Shown here: positions 24,866 through 33,536 of the stretch, piece by piece
How the letters are laid out: every line of letters starts with the position of its first letter
Numbering within the stretch: the stretch's first letter is position 1
NCBI RefSeq assembly: GCF_014643375.1
Contig: NZ_BMJJ01000004.1
Location: forward strand, 481,770-545,769
Length of the DNA stretch: 64,000 nt
Source: Aureimonas glaciei
GTDB lineage: Bacteria > Pseudomonadota > Alphaproteobacteria > Rhizobiales > Rhizobiaceae
Direction of reading: 5' to 3'
Notes under the pieces: generated by a model
Database searches by the model: none
The model's input: only the letters and a program-made list of their open reading frames with translations
Told to the model about the DNA's origin: nothing
Program-made: the position numbers and the translations under genes

Positions 24866-25221
24866 GTCGTCCCTCCCATACCGGATGTTACCGGATCGTT
24901 CTTGGGGGTAGTCGTAGCGAAGATGACGCGCGACGCACAAACGCAATCCAAGCGGCGATGGGTGAGCTGACCTCATCTATCAGGGGGTCCGGCGGGGGCT
25001 TCCAAGATCATAGTCAAGCGCCGGGCGCAGTCGCCTGATGGTCCGGACGGCCTGGGAAAGAGCGTTCGCCCTTGGCCGGAATCCCGAAAACCGGGGATTG
25101 CCTGCAGCCGCAGAGGAGCGCAGCCGGATGGGCGCCGGGGCGGTTCACCGGCCGACGGAAATCGCCCTCCCTGGCGCGCTGCCTATCTGCCGATCCCGGG
25201 TCGGCCCTCGGCAAAATCCGA
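24866..25221. other. 356-base gap between the SDR operon and the B6 island
   Basis: No gene is supported here. Near the SDR start are direct repeats TACCGGAT at 24879-24886 and 24889-24896. A short inverted repeat, AATCCC (25080-25085) with GGGATT (25094-25099), is the only other structure I see. The gap separates two minus-strand operons, so it should hold the SDR operon promoter and the end of the pyridoxine oxidase message. Confidence 0.5.
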
Positions 25222-26775
25222 TCAGGCCTTCATCGTCCGTGCGAAGGTCTCTGCAATCACGAGGACGGCGGCGTGGATCGGCCCCGCGGTGAGACTGGGC
25301 ATGATCGATGCGTCCACGACGAAAAGATTGTCGAGCGCTTTCAGCCGCAGATCGCCGTCGACGACGGCGTCCGCGTCCTTGCCCATTCGGCAGGTGCCGC
25401 AGGGATGATGGTGCGTGATGACCGCCTCAGCGATGAAGCTGTCGATCTTAGCTGTGCTGTTCAGCTTGGCCGGCAGGAGTTCGTGGCCGCGCCAGTCGGC
25501 GAGGCCGTCGTGATGGCCGATCGTTCGTGCCGCCTCAAGGGCCCGGCGAAACAGCGCGCGGTCGCGATCGGTTTGCAGATAGGCGGGGTCGATGATCAGG
25601 CGATCGCCGAGCTCGGGGCCGCTGATGCGCAGGCTGCCGCGGCTCGTGGGATGCGTGATCCCGAACAGCAGCGAATAGGCGGTGCCGGCGGCCGGCGCCT
25701 GGAAGCGCTCGGACACGATCGGAGCGACGCCGCAGCCGACGACGATGTCGGGCTGCCCGGTCGCCGTAAAGTCGCCCGCGCGCAGATAGGCCATCGACTC
25801 GGAATGCTGAAGGCGAGACGGGGGTACCGGCCGGCGGGCGGCATAGAGATTGCCGGCACCCAGCAAGTGGTCCTGAAGGTTGCGACCGATCTGCGGCATC
25901 TCGATCAGACAGCCGACGCCGGCGGCATCCAGCACATCGCGCGGGCCGATGCCCGAGCGCATCAGCAGGGCCGGACTTTCCAGCGCCCCCGCACAGAGAA
26001 TGACCTGGTCCGCAAAGACCTCGACGGCGCTCTTGTGCCCGATCACCTCGATGCTGCGAGCCTGGCGGCCATCGAGGATCACCCGCCGCGCCTGCGACCC
26101 GGTCAGGATCGTCAGGTTGTCGCGGGCGCGGACGGCGGGCGTCAGCCAGGCATCCGCCGCCGTCACCCGCCGCCCGTTGCGGATGTTCAGCGAATTGGGT
26201 GTGACGCCGATCATCTGGCCGCCATTGTGCCCCTCGAGGCGCGGCAGGCCCAGAGCGGCGCCGGCCTCGATGAAGGCCCGCGCGACCGGACTGACTTCGT
26301 CCGACGGCAGATGGACGGGCATCGGGCCGCCCTTGCCGTGCCCGCCATCGCTGCCGGACGGAGGCTCCTCGATGGCCTCGAAGGCAGGCAGAAGGGCATC
26401 CCAACCCCATCGGGCATCGCCGGATGCGTCCACCCAGGCCTGGTAATCCGCGGGATGGCCGCGCATGTAGCCCATCGCATGCAGGCAGCTCGATCCGCCG
26501 ACGACCTTTCCCCGTGCCCAATGGTGGATGCGTCCCGCGGTCCCTTGCTGCGGCTCGGTGCGATAGTCGCGGTCGTAGCTGCGACCCTGGAGCGCCGGCC
26601 AGGCGGCGGGCACCCAGATGTCGGGATCGGTGGGTTCCTCGCCGGCCTCGATCAACAGGACACGGCGCCCGGGCTCCTCGCTCAGGCGTGCTGCCAACAG
26701 GACCCCGGCGGAACCGCCACCGACGATGGCGACATCGCCCTTCCACCTGCGTTCACGGTCCGGCGCCCGGGTCAT
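25222..26775 (-). CDS. pyridoxine 4-oxidase (GMC oxidoreductase)
   Basis: A 517-aa GMC-family flavoenzyme. The FAD-binding motif VAIVGGGSAGVLLAARL lies near the N-terminus, the GMC signature GKVVGGSSCLHAMGYMRG around residue 90, and the active-site histidines THHHPCGTCRMG at about residues 455-457. By family and context it is the orthologue of M. loti mll6785, which oxidises pyridoxine to pyridoxal with O2. As in M. loti it is on the opposite strand to the main pathway operon, next to a GntR regulator. The ATG at 26775 follows a GGGAGAGG ribosome site. A different GMC alcohol oxidase is possible on sequence alone, but the surrounding pathway makes this role the best reading. Confidence 0.85.
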   Translation of the reverse strand: MTRAPDRERRWKGDVAIVGGGSAGVLLAARLSEEPGRRVLLIEAGEEPTDPDIWVPAAWPALQGRSYDRDYRTEPQQGTAGRIHHWARGKVVGGSSCLHAMGYMRGHPADYQAWVDASGDARWGWDALLPAFEAIEEPPSGSDGGHGKGGPMPVHLPSDEVSPVARAFIEAGAALGLPRLEGHNGGQMIGVTPNSLNIRNGRRVTAADAWLTPAVRARDNLTILTGSQARRVILDGRQARSIEVIGHKSAVEVFADQVILCAGALESPALLMRSGIGPRDVLDAAGVGCLIEMPQIGRNLQDHLLGAGNLYAARRPVPPSRLQHSESMAYLRAGDFTATGQPDIVVGCGVAPIVSERFQAPAAGTAYSLLFGITHPTSRGSLRISGPELGDRLIIDPAYLQTDRDRALFRRALEAARTIGHHDGLADWRGHELLPAKLNSTAKIDSFIAEAVITHHHPCGTCRMGKDADAVVDGDLRLKALDNLFVVDASIMPSLTAGPIHAAVLVIAETFARTMKA

Positions 26776-26882
26776 CACCTCTCCCTGTCTTCCTCGGCTC
26801 GTCACCGCCGAGGACGGCCGATGGCGATGGGCCTTGCAAACGTCGCCGGATGCCGGAACCGATCAGCCGGCCTGGAGGACGC

Positions 26883-27551
26883 TCAGATATTGCTGTCCAT
26901 GGCGACCTTCGCCGCCGCCTTGGCCTTCAGAACATGCTTCTTCGCGGCCTTCCGGGCCGCTTTCGCATCGCGGGCCGCGATCGCCTCGAAGATCTCCCGC
27001 ATCTCCAGAAAACTGTTCCACGCCCTGCCTTCCAGGGACATCGAGCGTCCGCGAAAGAAGCTGACCCTGGCCAGGAGGCCCCGATGCACCTCTTCCAGCA
27101 CCGGGTTTCCGCAATTGGCGAGAATGATGGCGTAGAACTCGGCCGCGGTGGTGACCTGGGCCATGCCATCCTTGCTGGAAGCGGCCGCTTCGAAGGCGGT
27201 GAGGGAGTCCTCCAGCGCGCGCAGTTCGCTCTCCGTGATCCGCGCCGCACATTGGCCGGCGGCCTCGACTTCCAGGAGCTCTCGGACCTCGTAGATGGCC
27301 ATCGCCTGCGCCCAGGACAGCGCGGGAACCGACGGCCCCTTGTTGGGCACGATCTCGATCAGCCTTTCTGCCTCCAGGCTGCGCAAGGCTTCCCGGAGCG
27401 AGGGGCGGCTCACGCCCAACTGCGCGCAGAGCTGGCTTTCCACCAGGCGGGTTCCCGGCTTGAACAGGCCGGAGAAGATGGCCAATCGAATCTTGTCGAC
27501 GGTCCCCTGCTGAACCGTGCGGGTCGAAACGCGCAAATTCAAATCTGCCAT
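26883..27551 (-). CDS. GntR family regulator, probable vitamin B6 catabolism repressor
   Basis: A 222-aa GntR regulator. The winged helix covers TVDKIRLAIFSGLFKPG and LGVSRPSLREALRSLEAE, followed by a helical FCD-like domain with EVRELLEVEAAGQ. The C-terminus is unusually rich in Ala and Lys. The ATG at 27551 has GGAAG nearby; the open frame upstream to 27740 runs through the promoter region and is not coding. It sits between pyridoxine oxidase and the divergent pathway operon. In M. loti the GntR protein at the same position (mll6786) is, as I recall, reported to repress vitamin B6 degradation genes, and this protein is its likely counterpart. The effector is probably a B6 vitamer or pathway intermediate. 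Confidence 0.87.
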   Translation of the reverse strand: MADLNLRVSTRTVQQGTVDKIRLAIFSGLFKPGTRLVESQLCAQLGVSRPSLREALRSLEAERLIEIVPNKGPSVPALSWAQAMAIYEVRELLEVEAAGQCAARITESELRALEDSLTAFEAAASSKDGMAQVTTAAEFYAIILANCGNPVLEEVHRGLLARVSFFRGRSMSLEGRAWNSFLEMREIFEAIAARDAKAARKAAKKHVLKAKAAAKVAMDSNI

Positions 27552-27668
27552 CGGCTTCCACTCAATTGGCGCGAAAATCCAGGGCGACCCAGGACGTGTG
27601 ACGCGTGACGCACCATGCCAGGCACCCGCGCTTAGATAGCGTGTCCCGGAGAGGTTGTCAGCTTCAAG

Positions 27669-27708
27669 ATTGCGGCATTGCCAGATTGCCAGATTGCAAG
27701 ATTGACAG
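27669..27708. repeat. five tandem 8-base repeats in the B6 control region
   Basis: Five consecutive 8-base units begin with ATTG: ATTGCGGC, ATTGCCAG twice, ATTGCAAG and ATTGACAG. The last unit also forms an inverted repeat, GATTG-N5-CAATC (27700-27714), and contains a TTGACA hexamer at 27702-27707. The array lies between the divergent GntR and hydrolase genes, 74 bases or more from the hydrolase start. It may be a regulator binding array or a slipped-strand sequence that varies between strains. Confidence 0.65.
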
Positions 27709-27730
27709 ACAATCCGGGTTGACGAGCCTC

Positions 27731-27739
27731 GGGATACCA
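27731..27739. promoter_or_regulatory. GGGATACCA element upstream of the B6 operon
   Basis: GGGATACCA is the exact reverse complement of the TGGTATCCC element found before the GntR gene at 18.1 kb and before the TRAP genes at 22.1 kb. It is 43 bases before the hydrolase start, in the expected promoter zone. A TTGACG hexamer lies just upstream at 27719-27724. It may be a half-site for the GntR protein encoded next to it. Confidence 0.4.
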
Positions 27740-27782
27740 TGCTCCATTCTTGTCAGAGAGGCAGCAGCGGTGAGGGCGGGAC

Positions 27783-28613
27783 ATGCTGGCAGACACAGTT
27801 TCTGACCAACGACAGTCGCGGCGGGTGGACATCGGCCGCATCACGCTGAACGTGCGCGAGCAGGGCCAGGGGCCCCTGATGCTGTTCTTCCACGGCATCA
27901 CATCCAACTCGGCCGTCTTCGCCCCGCTGGTGGACCGGTTGTCGAGCCGCTTCAGGACCGTTGCGGTCGACCAGAGAGGGCATGGGCTCAGCGACAAGCC
28001 CGACGCCGGCTACGCGGCGGCCGATTACGCGGCTGACATCGCCGGCCTGATCCGCTCGCTCGACGCCGGCCCGGCCATTCTCGTCGGGCATTCCTTGGGC
28101 GCCCGCAACTCGGTCACGGCGGCGGCGATCGACCCCGAACTGGTCCGGTCGGTCATCGCCATCGACTTCACCCCCTATATCGAGACGGACGTGTTCGATG
28201 CGCTCGACAGCCGGGTGAACGCGGGCGATCAGCTCTTCAAGGATGTCGCGGCGGTCAAGGCCTACCTTGCCGGGCGCTACGTGAACCTTCCCCCGGCCGC
28301 GATCGAAATTCGCGCCGCGAGCGGCTACCGCGCCGTCGAGGGCGGCTTGCGTCCGCTGGCCTCGCCATCGGCAATGGCACAGACCGCGACGGGCCTGCGG
28401 GCGGATCTGGTGCCGGTCTACCAAAAGGTGACGAAGCCCGTTCTCATCGTCCGCGGCGGGGACAGCAAGCTCGTCTCGGCGGATGCGCTGGCCAGGACCA
28501 GCCGGTTGCGGCCCGACCTGCCCGTGGTCGTGATCCCCGGCGCCGACCACTACGTCAACGAGGTCTCTCCAGAGATCACGCTCAGAGCCATCAGCAACTT
28601 CGTCGACGCCTGA
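27783..28613 (+). CDS. 2-(acetamidomethylene)succinate hydrolase
   Basis: A 276-aa alpha/beta hydrolase. The elbow GHSLGARN gives nucleophile Ser104, with Asp128 in AIDFTPY and His256 in GADHYVN. These match the Ser106-Asp130-His258 triad I recall for the M. loti enzyme (mlr6787) with a constant offset of two, and long segments look nearly identical. The enzyme performs the last step of vitamin B6 degradation, converting 2-(acetamidomethylene)succinate to succinate semialdehyde, acetate, ammonia and CO2. It is the first gene of the rightward operon, with a GAGGG ribosome site. N-formylmaleamate deformylase of nicotinate breakdown is a relative, but the context and triad register favour the B6 enzyme. 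Confidence 0.93.
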   Translation: MLADTVSDQRQSRRVDIGRITLNVREQGQGPLMLFFHGITSNSAVFAPLVDRLSSRFRTVAVDQRGHGLSDKPDAGYAAADYAADIAGLIRSLDAGPAILVGHSLGARNSVTAAAIDPELVRSVIAIDFTPYIETDVFDALDSRVNAGDQLFKDVAAVKAYLAGRYVNLPPAAIEIRAASGYRAVEGGLRPLASPSAMAQTATGLRADLVPVYQKVTKPVLIVRGGDSKLVSADALARTSRLRPDLPVVVIPGADHYVNEVSPEITLRAISNFVDA

Positions 28614-28661
28614 GGGTAGGGCACCCGCACCTTTTTGTCCGCATCACGAGGATCCAGCAAA

Positions 28662-29801
28662 ATGGCCAATACGACTTCAACATCCGGCAGAACGCGGCGT
28701 GCGGAAATCGCCGGCGGCGGCTTTGCCGGCCTGACGGCGGCGATCGCGCTCCGGCAGAGCGGCTGGGATGTCCGCCTGCACGAGAAGAGCCCGGAGCTCA
28801 GGGCCTTCGGCGCCGGCATCTACCTCTGGCACAACGGCCTGCGCGTTCTGGAAGGCGTCGGCGCGCTGGAGGATGTGCTGACGGGCTCCCATACGCCGCC
28901 GACCTACCAGACCTGGATGCACAACAAGTCCGTTTCCAGGGAGACCTTCAACGGACTGCCCTGGCGGGTCATGACGCGCAGTCACCTGCACGACGCCCTG
29001 GTCCGCCGCGTGCGCGAAGTCGGGGTCGATATCCGGGTCAACTCCGAGGCGGTCGCCGCCGATCCGCAGGGCCGCCTGACGCTGCAGACCGGCGAGGTCC
29101 TCGAGGCCGACCTGATCATCGGCGCGGACGGCGTCGGCTCCAAGGTCAGGGATTCCATCGGCTTCAAGCAAGAGCGCTGGAGCGCCACCGACGGCATCAT
29201 CCGCCTGATCGTGCCCCGCAAGAAGGAAGAGCTCGGCGACGGCGAATGGGACAACACCATCGACATGTGGAACACCAGCCCCCGCGTCCAGCGCATTCTC
29301 TATTCGCCCTGCAACGACAAGGAACTCTATCTCGGCATGATGGCGCCGGCAGCCGATCCGCGCGGCTCGCGCGTGCCGATCGACCTGGAGGTCTGGGTCG
29401 AGATGTTCCCGTTCCTGGAACCCTGTCTCGTCGAGGCGGCGAAGCTGCAGTCGGCCCGATACGACAAATACGAGACGACCAAGCTCGACAGCTGGACTCG
29501 CGGCAAGGTCGCGCTGGTTGGCGATGCCGCGCATGCGATGTGCCCGGCGCTCGCCCAGGGAGCCGGCTGCTCAATGGTCAATGCCTTCAGCATCGCGCAG
29601 GACGTCGCGTCCGCTGCGTCCATCGAGGAGGCCCTGGTCGGGTGGGAAAAGCGGGTTCGCCCGATCACCGACCGCTGCCAGGCCATTTCCGCCGACTACG
29701 CGGCCCATCGCTCCCTGTCGAAAGGCAACATGTTCACGCCGGCGGCCCTGGAGGCTGCCTGCTACGACCCACTGCGCCAGGTCTCCTCATGGCCGCAGTA
29801 G
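28662..29801 (+). CDS. 2-methyl-3-hydroxypyridine-5-carboxylate oxygenase (MHPCO)
   Basis: A 379-aa FAD-dependent aromatic hydroxylase-type monooxygenase. It has AEIAGGGFAGLTAAIAL for FAD, the DG-type motif IIGADGVGSKVR, and VGDAAHAMCPALAQGAG. The residues recalled as active-site residues of M. loti MHPCO (mlr6788), Tyr82, Arg181, Arg211 and Tyr223, fall at exactly the same numbers here. The enzyme hydroxylates and opens the pyridine ring using NAD(P)H and O2, giving 2-(acetamidomethylene)succinate for the hydrolase encoded just upstream. The ATG at 28662 is chosen over 28635 because it matches the known length and follows a GAGGA site. Confidence 0.95.
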   Translation: MANTTSTSGRTRRAEIAGGGFAGLTAAIALRQSGWDVRLHEKSPELRAFGAGIYLWHNGLRVLEGVGALEDVLTGSHTPPTYQTWMHNKSVSRETFNGLPWRVMTRSHLHDALVRRVREVGVDIRVNSEAVAADPQGRLTLQTGEVLEADLIIGADGVGSKVRDSIGFKQERWSATDGIIRLIVPRKKEELGDGEWDNTIDMWNTSPRVQRILYSPCNDKELYLGMMAPAADPRGSRVPIDLEVWVEMFPFLEPCLVEAAKLQSARYDKYETTKLDSWTRGKVALVGDAAHAMCPALAQGAGCSMVNAFSIAQDVASAASIEEALVGWEKRVRPITDRCQAISADYAAHRSLSKGNMFTPAALEAACYDPLRQVSSWPQ

Positions 29802-29862
29802 GACCGGACCACCGTGACAGAATCTGGGTGCGCATCAGCGGCGTGCTTCTCGGGAGATAGGT

Positions 29863-30453
29863 ATGGATTATTCGGTCGAAGTCGAAAGGCACTACGAGGT
29901 CCGGGGGTGGTACTCCTTGGTGCACGAGATCCGGCATGACGGCGGCACGCCCGGCGACACGCTGATCAAGGCGGCGGTCGGCGTCGTCATTCGCAATCCA
30001 TTCGCTGGAAAGTTCGTCGCCGATCTCGGCGAGCTCACCAGACCGAGCCTGGCCATCGGCTATGCGCTGGGCGAACGCGCGGCCGCCTTGCTCCGCGGCC
30101 GCCCGGTCGAAAGCTACGGCAAAGGCGGCATCGCCGGCACGTCCGGAGAGCAGGAACATGTCGTCGCCTGCATCACCACGGCCTTTGGCAATCCGCTGCG
30201 CGAGGCGGTCGGCGGCGGCGAGGCCTGGATTTCGTCGGCCAGCAAGGTCGCGGTGGCGGGCACGGCCATCGACATCCCGCTCGCCCACAAGGACGAACTC
30301 TACATTCGCTCGCACTACGACGCGGTGACCTTCTCGGTGCCGGACGGACCGCGTCCGGACGAGTTGCTGATCTGCGTCGCCGTGGCCACGGGTCCGCGCG
30401 TGCACCAGCGCGTCGGCGGCAAGACCGTCGCGGACCTCAACGCGGCCAATTAG
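29863..30453 (+). CDS. DUF1185 (amino acid synthesis family) protein
   Basis: A 196-aa protein of the DUF1185 / AA_synth family. Typical segments are TLIKAAVGVVIRNPFAGKF, LGERAAALL, SYGKGGIAGTSGEQEH and the C-terminal DELLICVAVATGPRVHQRVGG. Structures of the family exist but I know of no proven reaction. GGGAG precedes the ATG. It sits between the ring-opening oxygenase and a PEBP-like gene in the vitamin B6 operon with short spacers, so it is very likely made with the pathway. It may handle a side product, an isomer or a repair step, or assist an enzyme. No function can be stated. Confidence 0.85.
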   Translation: MDYSVEVERHYEVRGWYSLVHEIRHDGGTPGDTLIKAAVGVVIRNPFAGKFVADLGELTRPSLAIGYALGERAAALLRGRPVESYGKGGIAGTSGEQEHVVACITTAFGNPLREAVGGGEAWISSASKVAVAGTAIDIPLAHKDELYIRSHYDAVTFSVPDGPRPDELLICVAVATGPRVHQRVGGKTVADLNAAN

Positions 30454-30479
30454 GCCCCACAGAACGGGAAGCACAGCCC

Positions 30480-30938
30480 ATGCCTCTGAACATCCAGGAC
30501 CTCACGATCACCTCGGCGGATTTCGAGCCGCTCGGAAAACTGCGCGACGAACATGCCGGCGACAAGGGCAACGTCCTGCCGCGGCTCACGGTCAGCGGCG
30601 TCCCCGCCGGCACAAAGGAACTCGCCGTGATCTGCCACGATCCCGACGCCCCCTTGGCCAACGGCTTCACCCATTGGACCGTCTACGGCATCGACCCCTC
30701 GGCAACCGATCTCTCGGACGCGCAGGACAAGTTTCGCGTCGGTCCGAACGGCGGCGGCGACAAGCAGTACTACGGACCCCAGCCGCCGGCCGGCCATGGC
30801 CTCCACCACTACTATTTCTGGGTCTACGCGCTCGACACGAAGGTCGAGGGAACGCCCACCCGGGAAGAATTCCTGGCGACCTACGCCGGCAACATCATCG
30901 AACAGAACCGTATCGTCGGTCTCTACGAGAACAAATGA
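30480..30938 (+). CDS. PEBP / YbhB family protein
   Basis: A 152-aa phosphatidylethanolamine-binding-protein family member (Raf-kinase-inhibitor-like, YbhB/YbcL group). The anion pocket motifs are clear: CHDPDAPLANGFTHW at about residues 48-62 and YYGPQPPAGHGLHHYYFW around residue 100. No signal peptide is seen, so it should be cytoplasmic. These proteins bind small anionic ligands, and bacterial members rarely have a known role. It lies 26 bases after the DUF1185 gene and 56 bases before the decarboxylase gene. Its place in the operon suggests binding of a carboxylated pyridine or open-chain intermediate, which is inference. Confidence 0.88.
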   Translation: MPLNIQDLTITSADFEPLGKLRDEHAGDKGNVLPRLTVSGVPAGTKELAVICHDPDAPLANGFTHWTVYGIDPSATDLSDAQDKFRVGPNGGGDKQYYGPQPPAGHGLHHYYFWVYALDTKVEGTPTREEFLATYAGNIIEQNRIVGLYENK

Positions 30939-30994
30939 ACCGACACCGCCGGTCGGACGAAACCTGAAGTCGCTTGTGACGGGAGTGTGCGTTG

Positions 30995-31720
30995 ATGCCA
31001 GAGGTGAATAGTACCCACGCAAAACTGTTCGAAGAACTGGTCGTCGCGACCAAGATCCTGCTGCACGAAGGCATCATGGACACGTTCGGGCACATCAGCG
31101 TCCGCGACCCGCACGATCCCGAAAGCTTCTTCCTGGCTGAAAAGCTGGCGCCGAGCTTGATCACGAAGGACGATATTCTTCGCTTCGATCTCGATGGGGA
31201 GACGACGGACAACCGCCCGTCCTATCTCGAGCGCTACATCCACAGCGAGATCTACAAGGCGCGACCGGACGTTCAGTGTGTGCTCCACACCCACTCGCCG
31301 GCCGTGCTGCCCTATTGCTTCGTCGACACGCCCCTGCGCCCGGTGACGCATATGGGCGCGTTCATGGGCGAGTCCGTGCCGGTCTACGAAATCCGCGACA
31401 AGCGGGGGGATGAGACGGACCTCTTCGGCGGCAGCCGCGACGTCTGTGCGGACATCGCCGAAAGCCTCGGCCAGCAGACCGTCGTGCTGATGGCCCGCCA
31501 CGGCGTGGTGAATGTCGGCAACTCGGTGCGTGAAGTGGTGTTCCGGGCCTTCTACCTCGAGCAGGAGGCCGCGGCGCTCACGGCCGGCCTGCGGGTCGGC
31601 ACGGTCAAGTATCTTTCACCGGGCGAGGTCACGACGGCCGGCAAGCTCGTCGGCGCGCAGATCGACCGCGGCTGGAACCACTGGTCGCAGCGCCTCCGGG
31701 AAGCCGGCCTCTTGTCGTGA
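30995..31720 (+). CDS. 3-hydroxy-2-methylpyridine-4,5-dicarboxylate 4-decarboxylase
   Basis: A 241-aa class II aldolase/adducin-family protein. The divalent-metal histidines are in VLHTHSPAV and [11 protein letters not shown], with an acidic residue in [13 protein letters not shown]. In M. loti the family member in this cluster (mlr6791) removes the 4-carboxyl group of 3-hydroxy-2-methylpyridine-4,5-dicarboxylate using Mn2+, supplying the substrate of MHPCO. The ATG at 30995 has a GGGAG site 9 bases upstream; an adjacent TTG at 30992 is the alternative. Class II aldolases are functionally diverse, so the assignment rests on the operon as well as the family. Confidence 0.87.
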   Translation: MPEVNSTHAKLFEELVVATKILLHEGIMDTFGHISVRDPHDPESFFLAEKLAPSLITKDDILRFDLDGETTDNRPSYLERYIHSEIYKARPDVQCVLHTHSPAVLPYCFVDTPLRPVTHMGAFMGESVPVYEIRDKRGDETDLFGGSRDVCADIAESLGQQTVVLMARHGVVNVGNSVREVVFRAFYLEQEAAALTAGLRVGTVKYLSPGEVTTAGKLVGAQIDRGWNHWSQRLREAGLLS

Positions 31721-31827
31721 CGTCCTTGGAGAAAACCGCGCGGATATCGAGCCCGGCCGGCAGGCGGGACCTCCGGTCCCGATATCCTTCTGGCGCAGGC
31801 GCATAACGGGAAGGCAGCGAACGCACC

Positions 31828-33444
31828 ATGTCGCACGCGGACAGCTACGACTACGTCATCGTTGGGGCCGGATCGGCCGGTTGCGTTCTGGCAAACCGGC
31901 TGAGTGCCGATCCGAAATGCTCGGTGTTGTTGCTGGAGGCCGGCGGCTGGGATCGTGATCCGATGATCCGGATCCCGCTCGGCTGGGGAAAGATCCTCAC
32001 CGAGCGGCGCCATGACTGGATGTATTTCTGCGAGCCCGAGGCCAATGTCGGCGGCCGCAAGGTCGAGTGTGCGCGCGGCAAGGTCATCGGCGGTTCGTCG
32101 TCGACCAACGCCATGGCCTATGTCCGTGGCAATCGCGGAGACTACGACCGCTGGGCGGCGTCAGGGCTCAGCGACTGGTCGTACGAGAAGGTCCTGCCCT
32201 ATTTCCGCAAGCAGGAAAGCTGGGAAGGGGGCGCCGACGAATACAGGGGCGGGACAGGTCCGCTCGGCACCCAGTTCTGCCGCTACAAGGACAAGCTGAT
32301 CGACGCCTTTGCGCAGGCCAGCGTCGACGCCGGCTATCCGCAGACGGACGATTACAACGGCGGTCAGCAGGACGGTTTCGGCCGTCTCCAGATGACGATC
32401 GCCAAGGGCCGACGCTGCTCGACGGCCACCGCCTATCTGCGACCGGTCCTGAAACGCCCGAACCTGACGGTGCTGACCGGCGCGATGGCGACGCGGATCT
32501 TGCTCGACGGCGCGCGCGCCACCGGGATCACGCTCACCCATCAGGGCACCGAGAGAACGGTGCTCGCCCGCCGCGAGGTGCTGCTGTCGGGCGGCGTGAT
32601 CAACACGCCGCAGCTGATGATGTTGTCCGGCATCGGCGCGAGGGAGGAACTGGACGCCCATGGCATCCAGACGCGGCTGAACCTTCCCGCGGTCGGCAAG
32701 AACCTGCAGGATCATGTGTCGGTCATCCTGATGTACCGGCGCCGCGAGCCCGGCCCGTTCCTGCGCATGATGCGCGCGGATCGCATCGGCCTGGATTTCG
32801 TGAAGACCTACCTGACGGGCAAGGGCTTTTCGGGCGACGTTCCCGGCGGCGTCGTCGCCTTCCTGAAGAGCGGGCCGGAACGGCCGCTGCCGGACGTGCA
32901 GATCCTCTTCACGGCGGCGCCGCTGGCCGCATGGCCCTATTTCGAGCCGTTCAAGGCGCCGTTTCCGGACGGATTCGCGACGCGGATCGTCGCGACGCAA
33001 CCGGAAAGCCGGGGGTCGGTGAAGCTCGCCTCGTCCGATCCGGCGGCGGCACCGCTGATCTGCCAGAATTTTCTGGCGTCGCCCAAGGACTGGGAGTCGC
33101 TGCGCGCCGGCTTCCGCGTCGCCCGGGAGCTCGCGCGCCAGCCGTCCATGCAGGCCTTCATCCAGGCGGAGTTCTTTCCGGGCCCGGCCTGCGAGAGCGA
33201 CGCGGAAATCGACGAGCACATCCGCAAGACCTCGATCACCGTGCACCACCCGGCGGGCACATGCCGCATGGGCGCCGACGAAGCCTCGGTGGTCGATCCG
33301 CACTTGCGCGTGCGCGGTCTCCAGGGCCTGCGCGTGGTCGATGCCTCGGTCATGCCCGACCTCGTCTGCGGCAACATCAACGCGGCGGTGATCATGATCG
33401 CCGAGAAGGCCGCCGATCTCATCACGACAGCGGGGAGAGCTTGA
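31828..33444 (+). CDS. 4-pyridoxate dehydrogenase (GMC flavoprotein)
   Basis: A 538-aa GMC oxidoreductase. [19 protein letters not shown] binds [21 protein letters not shown] is the GMC signature, and [12 protein letters not shown] holds the active-site histidines. Sequence family and position match M. loti mlr6792, a membrane-associated FAD enzyme that oxidises 4-pyridoxic acid to 5-formyl-3-hydroxy-2-methylpyridine-4-carboxylate. No membrane span is obvious here, so any membrane association would be peripheral. It shares the GMC fold with pyridoxine 4-oxidase at the island's left end but is only distantly similar. The stop codon overlaps the start of a tiny coupled frame. Confidence 0.9.
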   Translation: MSHADSYDYVIVGAGSAGCVLANRLSADPKCSVLLLEAGGWDRDPMIRIPLGWGKILTERRHDWMYFCEPEANVGGRKVECARGKVIGGSSSTNAMAYVRGNRGDYDRWAASGLSDWSYEKVLPYFRKQESWEGGADEYRGGTGPLGTQFCRYKDKLIDAFAQASVDAGYPQTDDYNGGQQDGFGRLQMTIAKGRRCSTATAYLRPVLKRPNLTVLTGAMATRILLDGARATGITLTHQGTERTVLARREVLLSGGVINTPQLMMLSGIGAREELDAHGIQTRLNLPAVGKNLQDHVSVILMYRRREPGPFLRMMRADRIGLDFVKTYLTGKGFSGDVPGGVVAFLKSGPERPLPDVQILFTAAPLAAWPYFEPFKAPFPDGFATRIVATQPESRGSVKLASSDPAAAPLICQNFLASPKDWESLRAGFRVARELARQPSMQAFIQAEFFPGPACESDAEIDEHIRKTSITVHHPAGTCRMGADEASVVDPHLRVRGLQGLRVVDASVMPDLVCGNINAAVIMIAEKAADLITTAGRA

Positions 33445-33536
33445 TGCGCGAACTCGAAACGGGCGCGCCGGTCCGCTTTCCGGCCTCGGCGAAGGGATGG
33501 GTAACCGCGTCCCACCCCGGCGGGGTGGTCCGATGA
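33444..33536 (+). CDS. possible 30-aa coupled small protein
   Basis: A 30-residue frame starts at an ATG whose A is the last base of the 4-pyridoxate dehydrogenase stop (TGATG) and follows GGGGAGAG. It ends in a TGA that overlaps the next ATG by 4 bases (ATGA). So it is coupled on both sides and fills the gap between two pathway genes exactly. The peptide begins [18 protein letters not shown] and has no recognised domain. It may be a real small protein, a relay that couples translation of the two enzymes, or chance in GC-rich DNA. Confidence 0.35.
   Translation: MRELETGAPVRFPASAKGWVTASHPGGVVR

Noticed and set aside
27669..27708. CRISPR-like repeat array
   Set aside because: The units are only 8 bases, directly adjacent without spacers, and no cas genes are present.
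27783..29801. Nicotinate degradation (6-hydroxynicotinate monooxygenase plus N-formylmaleamate deformylase) as the identity of the hydrolase and monooxygenase pair
   Set aside because: The same folds occur there, but no maleamate amidase, maleate isomerase or dihydroxypyridine dioxygenase is present. Active-site residues and neighbours match the B6 pathway.
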